Source: Photobacterium ganghwense
Lineage (GTDB): Bacteria > Pseudomonadota > Gammaproteobacteria > Enterobacterales > Vibrionaceae
NCBI RefSeq assembly: GCF_003025595.1
Contig: NZ_PYMI01000003.1
Location: forward strand, 310,001-374,000
Direction of reading: 5' to 3'
Length of the DNA stretch: 64,000 bases
Under the pieces are notes generated by a model. It was not told the DNA's origin and made no database searches. It saw nothing but the letters and a program-made list of their open reading frames with translations. Shown here piece by piece: positions 1 to 8,986 of the stretch (position 1 is the first letter of the stretch; each line of letters starts with the position of its first letter). The position numbers and the translations under genes were made by a program.

Positions 1-442
1 GAGTGTTTATTTTTGTTTACACCTGTCTAAGCCGTTGTGGCTATCGATAGCAAGTGTTCATCTGGTGGTTTTCCATACTTCGACGCTGCTTTTTAGTTGT
101 AAATTGCGGTTTTCTTACTCAGGGTAAGGTTTGGTTTTGTGTGCGTACCTTATCCTTATGATATCTGACTGTCAACTTTACTTTATCTTGGTGTAATTTT
201 AGGTTTACACTCAAATGATTGGTAAGTTGAATGAGGGTATGGAAGCGTCGTGTTCGAATGAAAAAAAACTCAGGGAACAGAATGAGATAGGGAAAAAAGA
301 GTGAGATAGATAGAAAAGCGAATTAAGATGAGAACACACCCAATGGCAAATTAAAGCGATGGACTGGCCGCTGTCGTTTCGGCCATGGTTCAGGCAGACC
401 ATAACGTTCAGGCAGAACGTAAATCAGCATGTAGGGGACAGA
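1..442. other. Intergenic region upstream of the cinA-like gene
   Basis: No convincing gene is visible on either strand. The second half (about 257-345) is strongly purine-rich on the + strand, with A-runs and repeated GAGATAG-like words, and would serve as the leader of the cinA-like gene. No clear terminator was seen. The sequence upstream of the window is not available, so part of this may be the 3' spacer of a preceding gene. Confidence 0.5.
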
Positions 443-1690
443 ATGCTACAGGTAGTGATGATCAGTACCGGTGAAGAGGTACTGCACGGAGATATTACAG
501 ATACAAACGCAGCCTGGTTGTCGCGTTTGTTTTTTGAGCAGGGTTTTGCGATGACCCGCCGTACGACGGTGGGGGATCAACTGGACATGCTGGTAAAAGA
601 AATTGAGCATTGCAGCCTGACGGCGGACGTTGTGATTGTTAACGGCGGATTAGGGCCAACAACGGACGATCTTACTAATCAGGCCGCAGCGATTGCAGCG
701 AATGTCGGGCTGGAATTGTCTGACTCCTGGGTAGCGGCTATGCAAGCTAAATATGCGGAACTTGGCCGTGAAATGCCGGAAACAAACCTGAAACAAGCGA
801 TGTTGCCGGAAGGGGCGGGAATTTTGGATAACCCGATTGGAACCGCCTGCGGGTTCGCGATGCGGCTTAATCGGGCCTGGCTGTTTTTCACCCCGGGTGT
901 GCCTAGCGAATTTAAAAAGATGGCTCACGAGCAGATCTTACCAAGGTTGAAAAACCGTTTCCCGGAGAACCTCGCCAAAGATTGTCACCGCTTGTATACA
1001 TTCGGTTTATCCGAGTCGGGTATTGGCCAGACTCTGCAGTCTCTGCCGTTGCCGGAGGAATTCGAGCTGGGTTACCGGTCAGCTTTGCCGTTTATCGAAG
1101 TCAAAGTGTTCTGTCCACGTCTTCACCCGCAGGCTGGTACGGTAAAACAAGCCATCAGTGAACGTTTGGGTGAGAACGTCGTGTCGATGGATCAGCCGTT
1201 GCTGGCGCTACTGGAAGAAAAGCTGGCTGCGACCTCTTATTCGCTGGCTCTTGCCGAACAAGGCACCGGGGGTTTTGTGGTGAACTGGCTGCAGGAACAA
1301 CCCACGTTACAGATGCGCCTGAAGCAAAGCTGGGTGTTTGGCGAATCATCAGGGCCGGCAGATGCAGATTGTGATCTTTCAGATGGTGAACCATTACTGG
1401 ATGTGGAGTCGATGGCGCAGGCGGCAGCGGTGCAAAGTGGTGCCCAACTGGTGCTGGCCTCAGGCAAAATCCGCGATGGAAAGATTGCGGTTGCCCTGCT
1501 GACCCCTGATGGTATCTGGTCGCAAGAGGTGACCACGAAACGTCGGTACAATCATCAGTCTTTCCGCCATGTTATCTCGACCCTGATGCTGGATATGCTG
1601 CGGCGCTGGCTGAACGCTCAACCTGTGTTTGGTCATTCAGAATCGCTTCAGCGCCTGGGCAGCAAAGTACTACAGCAGAGTGCACAATAG
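443..1690 (+). CDS. CinA-like protein (YfaY-type nicotinamide-nucleotide amidase homologue, probably inactive)
   Basis: This 415-residue protein has the two-part CinA architecture: an N-terminal MoCF/molybdopterin-binding-like domain (about 1-170, with NGGLGPTTDD and the FTPGVPSEF segment) and a C-terminal CinA/PncC-like domain (about 255-400). Active PncC deamidases that recycle nicotinamide mononucleotide carry AESCTGG at the catalytic serine. Here residues 271-277 read AEQGTGG, so the Ser-Cys pair is Gln-Gly and deamidase activity is unlikely, as reported for E. coli YfaY. The ATG at 443 is chosen because AGGGGA lies just upstream and the encoded MLQVVMISTGEE matches the family start; an in-frame ATG at 359 lacks this support. 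A strong terminator follows the gene. Its cellular role remains unclear. Confidence 0.85.
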   Translation: MLQVVMISTGEEVLHGDITDTNAAWLSRLFFEQGFAMTRRTTVGDQLDMLVKEIEHCSLTADVVIVNGGLGPTTDDLTNQAAAIAANVGLELSDSWVAAMQAKYAELGREMPETNLKQAMLPEGAGILDNPIGTACGFAMRLNRAWLFFTPGVPSEFKKMAHEQILPRLKNRFPENLAKDCHRLYTFGLSESGIGQTLQSLPLPEEFELGYRSALPFIEVKVFCPRLHPQAGTVKQAISERLGENVVSMDQPLLALLEEKLAATSYSLALAEQGTGGFVVNWLQEQPTLQMRLKQSWVFGESSGPADADCDLSDGEPLLDVESMAQAAAVQSGAQLVLASGKIRDGKIAVALLTPDGIWSQEVTTKRRYNHQSFRHVISTLMLDMLRRWLNAQPVFGHSESLQRLGSKVLQQSAQ

Positions 1691-1714
1691 CTGAAGTTTA
1701 ATCGCAGCAGTTTT

Positions 1715-1742
1715 ATTGCAGTCGCTTTTTTGCAGTCGTTTA
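1715..1742. repeat. Imperfect 14-bp direct repeat, two copies
   Basis: ATTGCAGTCGCTTT and TTTGCAGTCGTTTA are adjacent and share GCAGTCG at a 14-nt period, just after the cinA-like stop codon. It is one of many such short tandem duplications in this window's spacers. Confidence 0.5.
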
Positions 1743-1836
1743 GCGGCAGAGGTTAACCGGCATCAGTGTCAAAGCGGAGTACATTCTCGCCAGATTGTAA
1801 ATGTAGCGAAAAAATGACAAATGCTGACCGTACGAA

Positions 1837-1863
1837 GGGGCTCTTATGCGGAGCCCCGTTTTT
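1837..1863 (+). terminator. Rho-independent terminator after the cinA-like gene
   Basis: Perfect 7-bp stem GGGGCTC/GAGCCCC with a 7-nt loop, followed by GTTTTT. Confidence 0.85.
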
Positions 1864-1870
1864 GTCGCGC

Positions 1871-1915
1871 TCTGTTTTATTGCTCTCTGTTTTGTTATGC
1901 GATGTTTTATTGCGC
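1871..1915. repeat. Degenerate 15-bp tandem repeat, three copies
   Basis: TCTGTTTTATTGCTC, TCTGTTTTGTTATGC and GATGTTTTATTGCGC follow each other without gaps in the spacer before the PhzF-family gene. Confidence 0.6.
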
Positions 1916-1992
1916 GATGAACTTTGCCTTAGCGCAATACTTTGACGCAGCAGTGTTTTAAACGCTGCACCCTAAACAATATGGATATACCC

Positions 1993-2860
<868 letters not shown>

Positions 2861-2893
2861 GAACACATTGCGCCCGGGAAATGATGGCCGGAT

Positions 2894-2935
2894 GCTATGT
2901 TCGTGAAGCTATGTCTGTGAGGACATGTTTTCGAT
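2894..2935. repeat. Imperfect 14-bp tandem repeat
   Basis: GCTATGTTCGTGAA and GCTATGTCTGTGAG match at 11 of 14 positions; a third, weaker copy (GACATGTTTTCGAT) follows. It lies in the leader of the GNAT gene. Confidence 0.5.
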
Positions 2936-3021
2936 CACATAAATGGCAGTATGAATGGCATAAACGGTAAGTCTGCTGCCCACTTCTTATGTGGCGTGAA
3001 AAGGAATTTAAGTCCCGTTTT

Positions 3022-3792
3022 ATGATTCGACGTTATCGCCAAACCGACTGGCAATCGGTCACGGAAATCTATCTGCAATGCAAGCCGGCTGAGTTTGCCG
3101 GTGAAGCGTTTGCCGAAAAGGGACTGGTGATTTTGCCGCTGCAGGACAATTTGCCTGCCAGACGCCAGTTCTTCGCCTCGGATGTGTTTGTCTGTGAGAG
3201 AGACAAGCAGGTCGTGGGGTTTATCACCCTGGAAGCGCAAGGCAACCAACCTCTGCAGACAGCAACTCGGCATGACATTGCTTCTTCTGATAATGCTCGT
3301 CACAAAAAAGCCCCTCATAAAAAAGCCCCTCATAAAAAAGCTGTTTCACCCCAAGGCGTGCATATTGGCTGGCTGTATGTTTGTCCCCGCTGGCAGGGGA
3401 AAGGTATTGGCCGGCAGTTACTGAAGTATGTACTTTCTCTGCCACGAGGCTATTCTGATGCGGCTACTTCGGCCACCTTGTCTGTAACGCCGGAGGCGGT
3501 TGCGAATTATTCTGTTCCCACGAACTTTGGGGTTACTCACTCCGGTATCACGCAGTCAGGTGAAAGCGGGTGTGATGTGTCCCAAGAACGGGTTTCTGAC
3601 AATGAGGTTACTGAAGTCTGTTCAGCAGAATTAGGTACAGGCACTATAAGCCTTTGTGTGACAGCCTCTAACCATAAGGCGATTCGTCTGTATCAGTCCT
3701 GCCAGTTTGATATCGTGGGCAGACAAGTGGTGTCAGTACAGGGGTGTCCGGTTGTAGTTTTACGGATGCAAAATACGTTGTGTATCTCTTAG
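3022..3792 (+). CDS. GNAT-family N-acetyltransferase with low-complexity inserts
   Basis: A 256-residue acetyltransferase, much longer than the usual 150-180 residues. The acetyl-CoA loop RWQGKGIG and the preceding strand WLYVCP are clear, and a C-terminal SNHKAIRLYQSCQF segment matches the final GNAT helix and strand. The extra length comes from two inserts: three HKKA-type repeats encoded by a 15-bp tandem repeat (3301-3345), and a stretch of about 60 Ser/Thr/Val-rich residues between the CoA-binding helix and the last strands. The substrate cannot be predicted. The ATG at 3022 (MIRRYRQTDW) fits the family start; a more upstream ATG at 2989 is in frame. A 14-bp triplicate repeat covers the stop codon. 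The inserts look like recent slippage products tolerated in surface loops. Confidence 0.8.
   Translation: MIRRYRQTDWQSVTEIYLQCKPAEFAGEAFAEKGLVILPLQDNLPARRQFFASDVFVCERDKQVVGFITLEAQGNQPLQTATRHDIASSDNARHKKAPHKKAPHKKAVSPQGVHIGWLYVCPRWQGKGIGRQLLKYVLSLPRGYSDAATSATLSVTPEAVANYSVPTNFGVTHSGITQSGESGCDVSQERVSDNEVTEVCSAELGTGTISLCVTASNHKAIRLYQSCQFDIVGRQVVSVQGCPVVVLRMQNTLCIS
3301..3345. repeat. 15-bp tandem repeat inside the GNAT gene
   Basis: CACAAAAAAGCCCCT, CATAAAAAAGCCCCT and CATAAAAAAGCTGTT are three in-frame copies encoding HKKAP, HKKAP and HKKAV. The unit is a multiple of three, so copy-number change keeps the frame. Confidence 0.9.
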
Positions 3793-3821
3793 GGTGTATC
3801 TCTTAGCGTGTATCTCTTAGG
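3780..3821. repeat. 14-bp tandem repeat, three copies, spanning the GNAT stop codon
   Basis: GTGTATCTCTTAG followed by G, C, G in three successive copies. The TAG of the first copy is the stop codon of the acetyltransferase gene. Confidence 0.9.
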
Positions 3822-4002
3822 TCGGGCGATTGATGATTGCGGAATCGGATGTCGTTTGCCAGAGAGAGGCTATTCACACCAGACAACGCCAGGCTAGAGA
3901 AAAACAACGATTGTATTCAGGTTTGGTCAGGGCAAACTTTTATACTCAAAGTGCAAAAATGATTCATTCGAGCGCGAGACTAATCAGAGCGAAAGGAAGA
4001 GC

Positions 4003-4641
4003 ATGGACGGCATTACAGAACTGGGATTGTTTATTATTACGGCCTTTGCGCTGAACATCACGCCGGGCCCGGACTCGCTGTATATTATCGGGCGCAGTGC
4101 GCATCAAGGTTGGCGCGCCGGGACAGTAGCGGCATTGGGAATTGCGTCCGGGGTTATGGTGCATGTGCTGGCTGCTGCGTTGGGACTATCGGCTTTGCTG
4201 GCTACTTCGGCCACTGCCTTTACGGTGGTGAAAGTCATCGGTTGCCTGTACTTGCTGTATATCGGCTTTGGCATGTTGCGTGCCCGCCATGCGTCACCGG
4301 AGCTGCCATTAAATTATGGCTCGGCTTGCATGCCGCTAAATGCCATCTATTTTCAGGGTTTTCTTACCAACACACTGAATCCGAAAGTGGCACTGTTCTT
4401 CCTGGCTTTTGTGCCTCAGTTCATCGCGCCTGATGCAACGGAGAAGACTTGGTCATTTATTCTGCTTGGGGTGATTTTCAATGTTAACAGTCTGCTCTGG
4501 AGCCTGTTTCTGGTCTGGACATCATCCAGACTCGGGGCCCGTCTGAGACACAATCCGGCATTTACTGTCTGGCTGAATAAACTGGCAGGTGGGTTGTTTG
4601 TGTATTTCGGGTGCAAGCTGGCTCTGAGCCAAAGTGCTTGA
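4003..4641 (+). CDS. LysE/RhtB-family amino-acid exporter
   Basis: This 212-residue inner-membrane protein has the LysE/RhtB signature near its start (NITPGPDSLYI, about residues 18-28) and about six hydrophobic segments. Members export amino acids such as threonine, homoserine, leucine or lysine using the proton gradient; the substrate here is unknown. GGAAG ends five nucleotides before the ATG, which supports this start. The length is normal for the family. The gene stands alone, with a spacer of repeated 15-17 bp units downstream and convergent yfaE beyond it. Confidence 0.88.
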   Translation: MDGITELGLFIITAFALNITPGPDSLYIIGRSAHQGWRAGTVAALGIASGVMVHVLAAALGLSALLATSATAFTVVKVIGCLYLLYIGFGMLRARHASPELPLNYGSACMPLNAIYFQGFLTNTLNPKVALFFLAFVPQFIAPDATEKTWSFILLGVIFNVNSLLWSLFLVWTSSRLGARLRHNPAFTVWLNKLAGGLFVYFGCKLALSQSA

Positions 4642-4660
4642 TGTGGCGGTTGTTGTTGCT

Positions 4661-4788
4661 GAACACAGATTTGCAGAGCACAGATTTCATTGGCAGCGCT
4701 TGGTCTGCGATACAACCTGGTCTGTGATTTAGCCTTGTTTGCGGCAAAGTTTTATCTGAGACATAGCCCTGTCTGAGAAATAGCCTAA
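4661..4788. repeat. Spacer built from degenerate 15-17 bp direct repeats
   Basis: Adjacent pairs are GAACACAGATTTGCA/GAGCACAGATTTCAT (4661-4690), TGGTCTGCGATACAACC/TGGTCTGTGATTTAGCC (4701-4734) and TCTGAGACATAGCCCTG/TCTGAGAAATAGCCTAA (4755-4788). The last two pairs share a TCTGWGA..TAGCC core. They fill most of the gap between the LysE-type exporter and yfaE. Confidence 0.65.
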
Positions 4789-4819
4789 ACGGAGAAGCAA
4801 ACTTGATTAGGGGTTGGGA

Positions 4820-5140
4820 TCAGGAGCGGTGGGCAGTGCCAGAGAGCGTGTTTTTAGTCAGGTCTTCCTGCTCTGTTTCGCCAATATCATAGGCGAACTC
4901 AACTTCGACCCCGGATTTCGGAATCGCGCAACAAGCCAGAATCTCATTGGGGGCAATAAACGCCATGCTGTCTTTCTGATCAACCGCACCGGCAGCCAGC
5001 TTGCAGCGACAAGCACCGCACATACCGTCACGGCACTGGAATTCCGGACGCAATCCGGCGCGCTCCAGCTGGATGAGCAAAGGCTCACGGCTGTTGCCGT
5101 GAACCTTCATGCCATTCACCTTGATGGTGATTTGACTCAT
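4820..5140 (-). CDS. yfaE: 2Fe-2S ferredoxin YfaE, maintenance partner of NrdB
   Basis: The 106-residue protein is a plant-type [2Fe-2S] ferredoxin. Cysteines 36, 41 and 44 lie in CRDGMCGAC, with the fourth ligand in LACC near residue 70. E. coli YfaE delivers electrons to regenerate the diferric-tyrosyl radical of NrdB. Its ATG overlaps the nrdB stop codon in an ATGA, so the two are translationally coupled and it is the last gene of the nrdA-nrdB-yfaE operon. Confidence 0.95.
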   Translation of the reverse strand: MSQITIKVNGMKVHGNSREPLLIQLERAGLRPEFQCRDGMCGACRCKLAAGAVDQKDSMAFIAPNEILACCAIPKSGVEVEFAYDIGETEQEDLTKNTLSGTAHRS

Positions 5141-6270
5141 AGCTCGAAATCACCCAAATCGTCGGCGCTGACATCGTTGTCGATCTGGCCAACCAGGTAG
5201 GAACTGATTTCTGCTTCTTGTGGGGCGACCTGAACGTTGTCAGAAGACAACCAGGAGTTGATCCAAGGAATCGGGTTCTGCGTCGCGCCCGGGAAGGCAT
5301 GTTCCAGACCCACAGACGCCATACGCAGGTTCGTGATGTATTCCACGTACTGGCACAGGATGTCTTTATTCAGACCAATCATCGAACCGTCTTTGAACAG
5401 GTATTCTGCCCACTCTTTTTCCTGAATGGCCGCATCTTTGAAGATGTGGAAACACTGCTCATGGCACTCAGCGGCAATTTCAGCCATCTCAGGATCGTCC
5501 TGACCGGTACGTAGCAGGTTCAGAATGTGCTGAGTGCCTGTCAGGTGCAGGGCTTCGTCACGGGCGATCAGCTTGATGATTTTCGCGTTCCCTTCCATCA
5601 GCTCACGCTCGGCAAAGGCAAAAGAACATGCGAAGCTGACGTAGAAGCGAATCGCTTCCAGTGCGTTGACAGACATCAGGCACAGGTACAGTTTCTTCTT
5701 GATCTCACGTAGGTTGACGACGACGGTTTTACCATTAATGGTGTGCGTACCTTCACCAAGACGGTGGTAGTCGTTGGTGGCGCTGATCAGGTCATCGTAG
5801 TATTTAGAAATGTCACCCGCACGTTTGATGATGTGCTCGTTATCCACGATATCGTCAAAGACCACACTTGGGTTGTTCACGATATTACGGATGATATGGG
5901 TGTAAGAGCGCGAGTGAATGGTTTCAGAGAAAGACCAAGTCTCAATCCAGGTTTCCAGCTCAGGAAGCGACACGATTGGCAGTAGTGCGACGTTCGGGCT
6001 GCGGCCCTGAATGGAGTCCAGTAGGGTCTGATATTTCAGGTTACTGATAAAAATGTGGCGCTCATGGTCCGGCAGGTTATTGAAATCGATGCGATCACCG
6101 GATACATCCACTTCTTCCGGACGCCAGAAGAAGGAAAGCTGTTTTTCGATCAGCTTTTCAAAAATCTCAAATTTTTGTTGGTCATAACGAGCAACGTTAA
6201 CTGACTGGCCGAAAAACATCGGCTCTTTCATTTGATCGTTATTGGTTTGACAAAAAGTGCTGTATGCCAT
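5137..6270 (-). CDS. nrdB: Class Ia ribonucleoside-diphosphate reductase, beta subunit
   Basis: A 377-residue NrdB with the R2 fold that houses the diiron centre and the stable tyrosyl radical. The radical-site segment [11 protein letters not shown] and the helices with iron ligands (SETIHS, RDEALH) are intact. With NrdA it reduces ribonucleoside diphosphates to deoxy forms. The ATG at 6270 ([13 protein letters not shown]) matches the E. coli start and is preceded by AGGATAAG; an upstream in-frame ATG at 6306 would add 12 residues not seen in the family. The C-terminal tail, which docks onto NrdA, ends DDLGDFEL, in line with the conserved end. The gene lies 47 bp after nrdA and overlaps yfaE. 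Confidence 0.97.
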   Translation of the reverse strand: MAYSTFCQTNNDQMKEPMFFGQSVNVARYDQQKFEIFEKLIEKQLSFFWRPEEVDVSGDRIDFNNLPDHERHIFISNLKYQTLLDSIQGRSPNVALLPIVSLPELETWIETWSFSETIHSRSYTHIIRNIVNNPSVVFDDIVDNEHIIKRAGDISKYYDDLISATNDYHRLGEGTHTINGKTVVVNLREIKKKLYLCLMSVNALEAIRFYVSFACSFAFAERELMEGNAKIIKLIARDEALHLTGTQHILNLLRTGQDDPEMAEIAAECHEQCFHIFKDAAIQEKEWAEYLFKDGSMIGLNKDILCQYVEYITNLRMASVGLEHAFPGATQNPIPWINSWLSSDNVQVAPQEAEISSYLVGQIDNDVSADDLGDFEL

Positions 6271-6317
6271 CTTATCCTCAACATCAATGGGAGCCGAAGC
6301 TCCCATTCATCTAACTT

Positions 6318-8582
6318 TTAAATTTTGCAGCTTGTGCAGTCGTCTGCAACGTCACCTTGGGCATCGGATGCACCATCACGAGTGTTGTGGTAGTACAAGG
6401 TTTTCACGCCGAGTTTATACGCTGTTAGCAGGTCTTTTAGCAACAGTTTCATTGGCACTTTGCCGCCTGCTTGCTTGCTCGGGTCGTAGTTGGTGTTGGC
6501 AGAGATCGCCTGATCGATGAACTTCTGCATGATACCCACCAACTGCAGGTAACCGTCGTTGCTTCCGATGTTCCACAGCAGTTCGTAGTTGTCTTTGTAC
6601 TTGGTGTACTCAGGCACTACCTGCTTCAGGATACCGTCTTTAGACGCTTTCACTGACACGTACCCGCGAGGAGGCTCAATGCCGTTGGTCGCGTTTGAGA
6701 TCTGCGATGATGTCTCAGAAGGCATCAGGGCAGACAGTGTCGAGTTGCGCAGGCCGTGAGTTTTGATTTCCTCACGAAGTGCTTCCCAGTCGTAACGCAG
6801 TTCTGCAGAGCAGATGTTGTCGATATCTTTCTTATAAGTATCAATCGGCAGAATGCCTTGAGCGTACGTTGTTTCGTTAAACGCCGGGCACGCGCCTTGT
6901 TCTTTAGCCAGACCCAAAGACGCTTTCAGCAGGTAGTACTGAATGGCTTCAAACGCTTCGTGTGTCAGGTTGTTTGCGCTGCCGTCTGAGTAGCGAACGC
7001 CGTGTTTAGCCAGGTAGTAAGCGAAGTTAATAACGCCCACACCCAGGGTACGACGGTTCATGGTTGCACGGAACGCCGCCGGCAGTGGGTAGTCCTGATA
7101 ATCCAGCAGGGCATCCAGTGCACGAACGGTCAGGTCCGCAAGCTCTTCCAGATCATCCAGAGAGTCAATGGCACCCAGGTTGAACGCAGACAGCGTACAC
7201 AGGGCAATTTCACCGTTCTCGTCTTCCACGTTGTTCAGTGGTTTGGTCGGCAGTGCGATTTCCAGACACAGGTTTGACTGGCGAATCGGTGCAACAGACG
7301 GGTCGAACGGGCTATGCGTGTTACAGTGGTCAACGTTCTGAATATAGATACGGCCGGTTGAGGCGCGCTCTTGCATCAGCAGTGAAAACAGGTCAATGGC
7401 TTTGATTGTTTTGCGCTTGATGCTTGGGTCTTGCTCGTATTTCACGTACAGACGTTCAAATTCTGCCTGATCCGCGAAGAACGCATCGTACAGTCCAGGA
7501 ACGTCAGATGGCGAGAACAGGCTGATGTTGTCGCCTTTGATCAGACGGGTGTACATCAGTTTGTTGATCTGTACGCCGTAGTCCATGTGACGAACACGGT
7601 TTTCTTCCACGCCACGGTTGTTTTTCAGCACCAGCAGTGATTCCACTTCGCCGTGCCAGATTGGGTAGAATAGGGTGGCCGCGCCGCCGCGTACACCGCC
7701 TTGAGAACAGCATTTCACCGCGGTCTGGAAGTACTTGTAAAATGGGATACAACCGGTGTGGTACGCTTCGCCGCCGCGAATTTCAGAACCCAGAGCACGA
7801 ATACGGCCTGCGTTAATACCGATACCGGCACGCTGAGACACGTAACGCACGATGGCGCTGGCTGTGGCGTTGATAGAATCCAGGCTGTCATCACACTCGA
7901 TCAGTACACAAGAGCTGAACTGACGAGTAGGGGTGCGCACGCCAGACATGATTGGCGTTGGCAGTGAAATTTTGAACAGAGATACCGCGTCATAGAAACG
8001 TTTGATGTAGTCCAGACGTGTTTCGCGTGGGTATTTGCTGAACAGACACGCCGCGATCATCATGTACAGGAACTGGGCGCTTTCGTAAATTTCGCCGCTG
8101 ACACGGTTCTGAACCAGATATTTACCTTCCAGCTGTTTCACTGCTGCGTATGAGAAGTTCATATCGCGCCAGTGATCGATGTAGGTATCCATCAGGTCAA
8201 GTTCTTCTTTGCTGTAGTCTTCCAGCAGGTGTTTGTCGTACTTGCCTTTCTCAACCAGACCGGTGACATGGTCGTACAGTGCTGGTGGCTCAAACTGGCC
8301 GTAGGCTTTCTTACGCAGGTGGAAGATAGCCAGTCGTGCAGCCAGGTACTGGTAATCAGGTGTCTCTTCCGAGATCAGATCAGCTGCTGCCTTGATGATG
8401 GTTTCGTGGATGTCTTCAGTTTTGATGCCGTCGTAAAACTGAATGTGAGACTTGAGTTCGACCTGAGAGACCGAGACGTTTTCCAGACCTTCAGCGGCCC
8501 AGGTGATCACACGGTGAATTTTTTCCAGATCGATGTTTTCTTTGCGTCCATCACGCTTGGTAACAGTGAGCTGTTGATTCAT
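6318..8582 (-). CDS. nrdA: Class Ia ribonucleoside-diphosphate reductase, alpha subunit
   Basis: A 754-residue NrdA. The N-terminal ATP-cone (about residues 1-95, VTKRDGRKENIDLEKIHRV) provides allosteric control of overall activity. The catalytic barrel carries the redox cysteines in SSCVLIE and LCTLSAF and the thiyl-radical cysteine in SNLCLEI. The C-terminal CTSCKI holds the mobile Cys pair that takes electrons from thioredoxin or glutaredoxin; trxB lies elsewhere in this window. It is the first gene of the nrdA-nrdB-yfaE operon. The upstream region contains a perfect DnaA box and an NrdR-box-like sequence, consistent with cell-cycle and nucleotide control known for E. coli nrdAB. Confidence 0.98.
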   Translation of the reverse strand: MNQQLTVTKRDGRKENIDLEKIHRVITWAAEGLENVSVSQVELKSHIQFYDGIKTEDIHETIIKAAADLISEETPDYQYLAARLAIFHLRKKAYGQFEPPALYDHVTGLVEKGKYDKHLLEDYSKEELDLMDTYIDHWRDMNFSYAAVKQLEGKYLVQNRVSGEIYESAQFLYMMIAACLFSKYPRETRLDYIKRFYDAVSLFKISLPTPIMSGVRTPTRQFSSCVLIECDDSLDSINATASAIVRYVSQRAGIGINAGRIRALGSEIRGGEAYHTGCIPFYKYFQTAVKCCSQGGVRGGAATLFYPIWHGEVESLLVLKNNRGVEENRVRHMDYGVQINKLMYTRLIKGDNISLFSPSDVPGLYDAFFADQAEFERLYVKYEQDPSIKRKTIKAIDLFSLLMQERASTGRIYIQNVDHCNTHSPFDPSVAPIRQSNLCLEIALPTKPLNNVEDENGEIALCTLSAFNLGAIDSLDDLEELADLTVRALDALLDYQDYPLPAAFRATMNRRTLGVGVINFAYYLAKHGVRYSDGSANNLTHEAFEAIQYYLLKASLGLAKEQGACPAFNETTYAQGILPIDTYKKDIDNICSAELRYDWEALREEIKTHGLRNSTLSALMPSETSSQISNATNGIEPPRGYVSVKASKDGILKQVVPEYTKYKDNYELLWNIGSNDGYLQLVGIMQKFIDQAISANTNYDPSKQAGGKVPMKLLLKDLLTAYKLGVKTLYYHNTRDGASDAQGDVADDCTSCKI

Positions 8583-8690
8583 TTTTGGTCGTTTTCCCGG
8601 ATATCAGCCCAAAACAGGGAGTTTTGCAAAAATTAGCACGAACGTGAACAAAGAGTGTGATCTTTGTTAGGTTTCAGCCAATCGTTACAA

Positions 8691-8706
8691 ACACTATATA
8701 TTGGGG
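8691..8706. promoter_or_regulatory. Candidate NrdR box upstream of nrdA
   Basis: ACACTATATATTGGGG matches 14 of 16 positions of the NrdR-box consensus ACACWATATATWGTGT as I recall it. NrdR boxes occur in pairs; about 30 bp away (8721-8736) only the right half (ATAGTG) of a second box is recognisable. It lies about 110-125 bp upstream of the nrdA start codon. Confidence 0.5.
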
Positions 8707-8775
8707 TGTTGAGCTATTTGAGTTACAAGATAGTGATGATAATGGGGTAATGCAAGGTGGTATTTTTTAACCGGC

Positions 8776-8784
8776 TGTGGATAA
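8776..8784 (-). promoter_or_regulatory. Perfect DnaA box upstream of nrdA
   Basis: TGTGGATAA on the + strand is the complement of TTATCCACA, the consensus DnaA box. It lies about 195 bp upstream of nrdA, in the direction of its promoter. E. coli nrdAB is known to be DnaA-regulated. Confidence 0.6.
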
Positions 8785-8805
8785 CATGGGGACTTATAAT
8801 TTTTA

Positions 8806-8821
8806 GTTAGTGCCAACTAAC
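8806..8821. repeat. Small inverted repeat upstream of nrdA
   Basis: GTTAGT-GCCA-ACTAAC is a perfect 6-bp inverted repeat. It could be an operator half-site pair, but no known factor can be named. Confidence 0.35.
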
Positions 8822-8854
8822 CGATTTGCGCAGGTCTGACAATATCATAGAAAA

Positions 8855-8886
8855 ATGCAAAAAAAATTCGCCCCGAATTTGGGGGC
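8855..8886 (-). terminator. Rho-independent terminator downstream of the HAD phosphatase gene
   Basis: Read on the - strand: GCCCC(C)-AAATTC-GGGGC followed by GAATTTTTTTTG. The tract of eight Ts lies only on the - strand, so it ends leftward transcription from the phosphatase gene. Confidence 0.7.
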
Positions 8887-8986
8887 GCCGAAAAAAAAAT
8901 CCTTGATTTTTGACCCTCATTGTACAGGTCGGATGATACAAAATTTTCTGGTTATTTCTTGGCTAGTTAGCCCGTAAAAACGGGGT

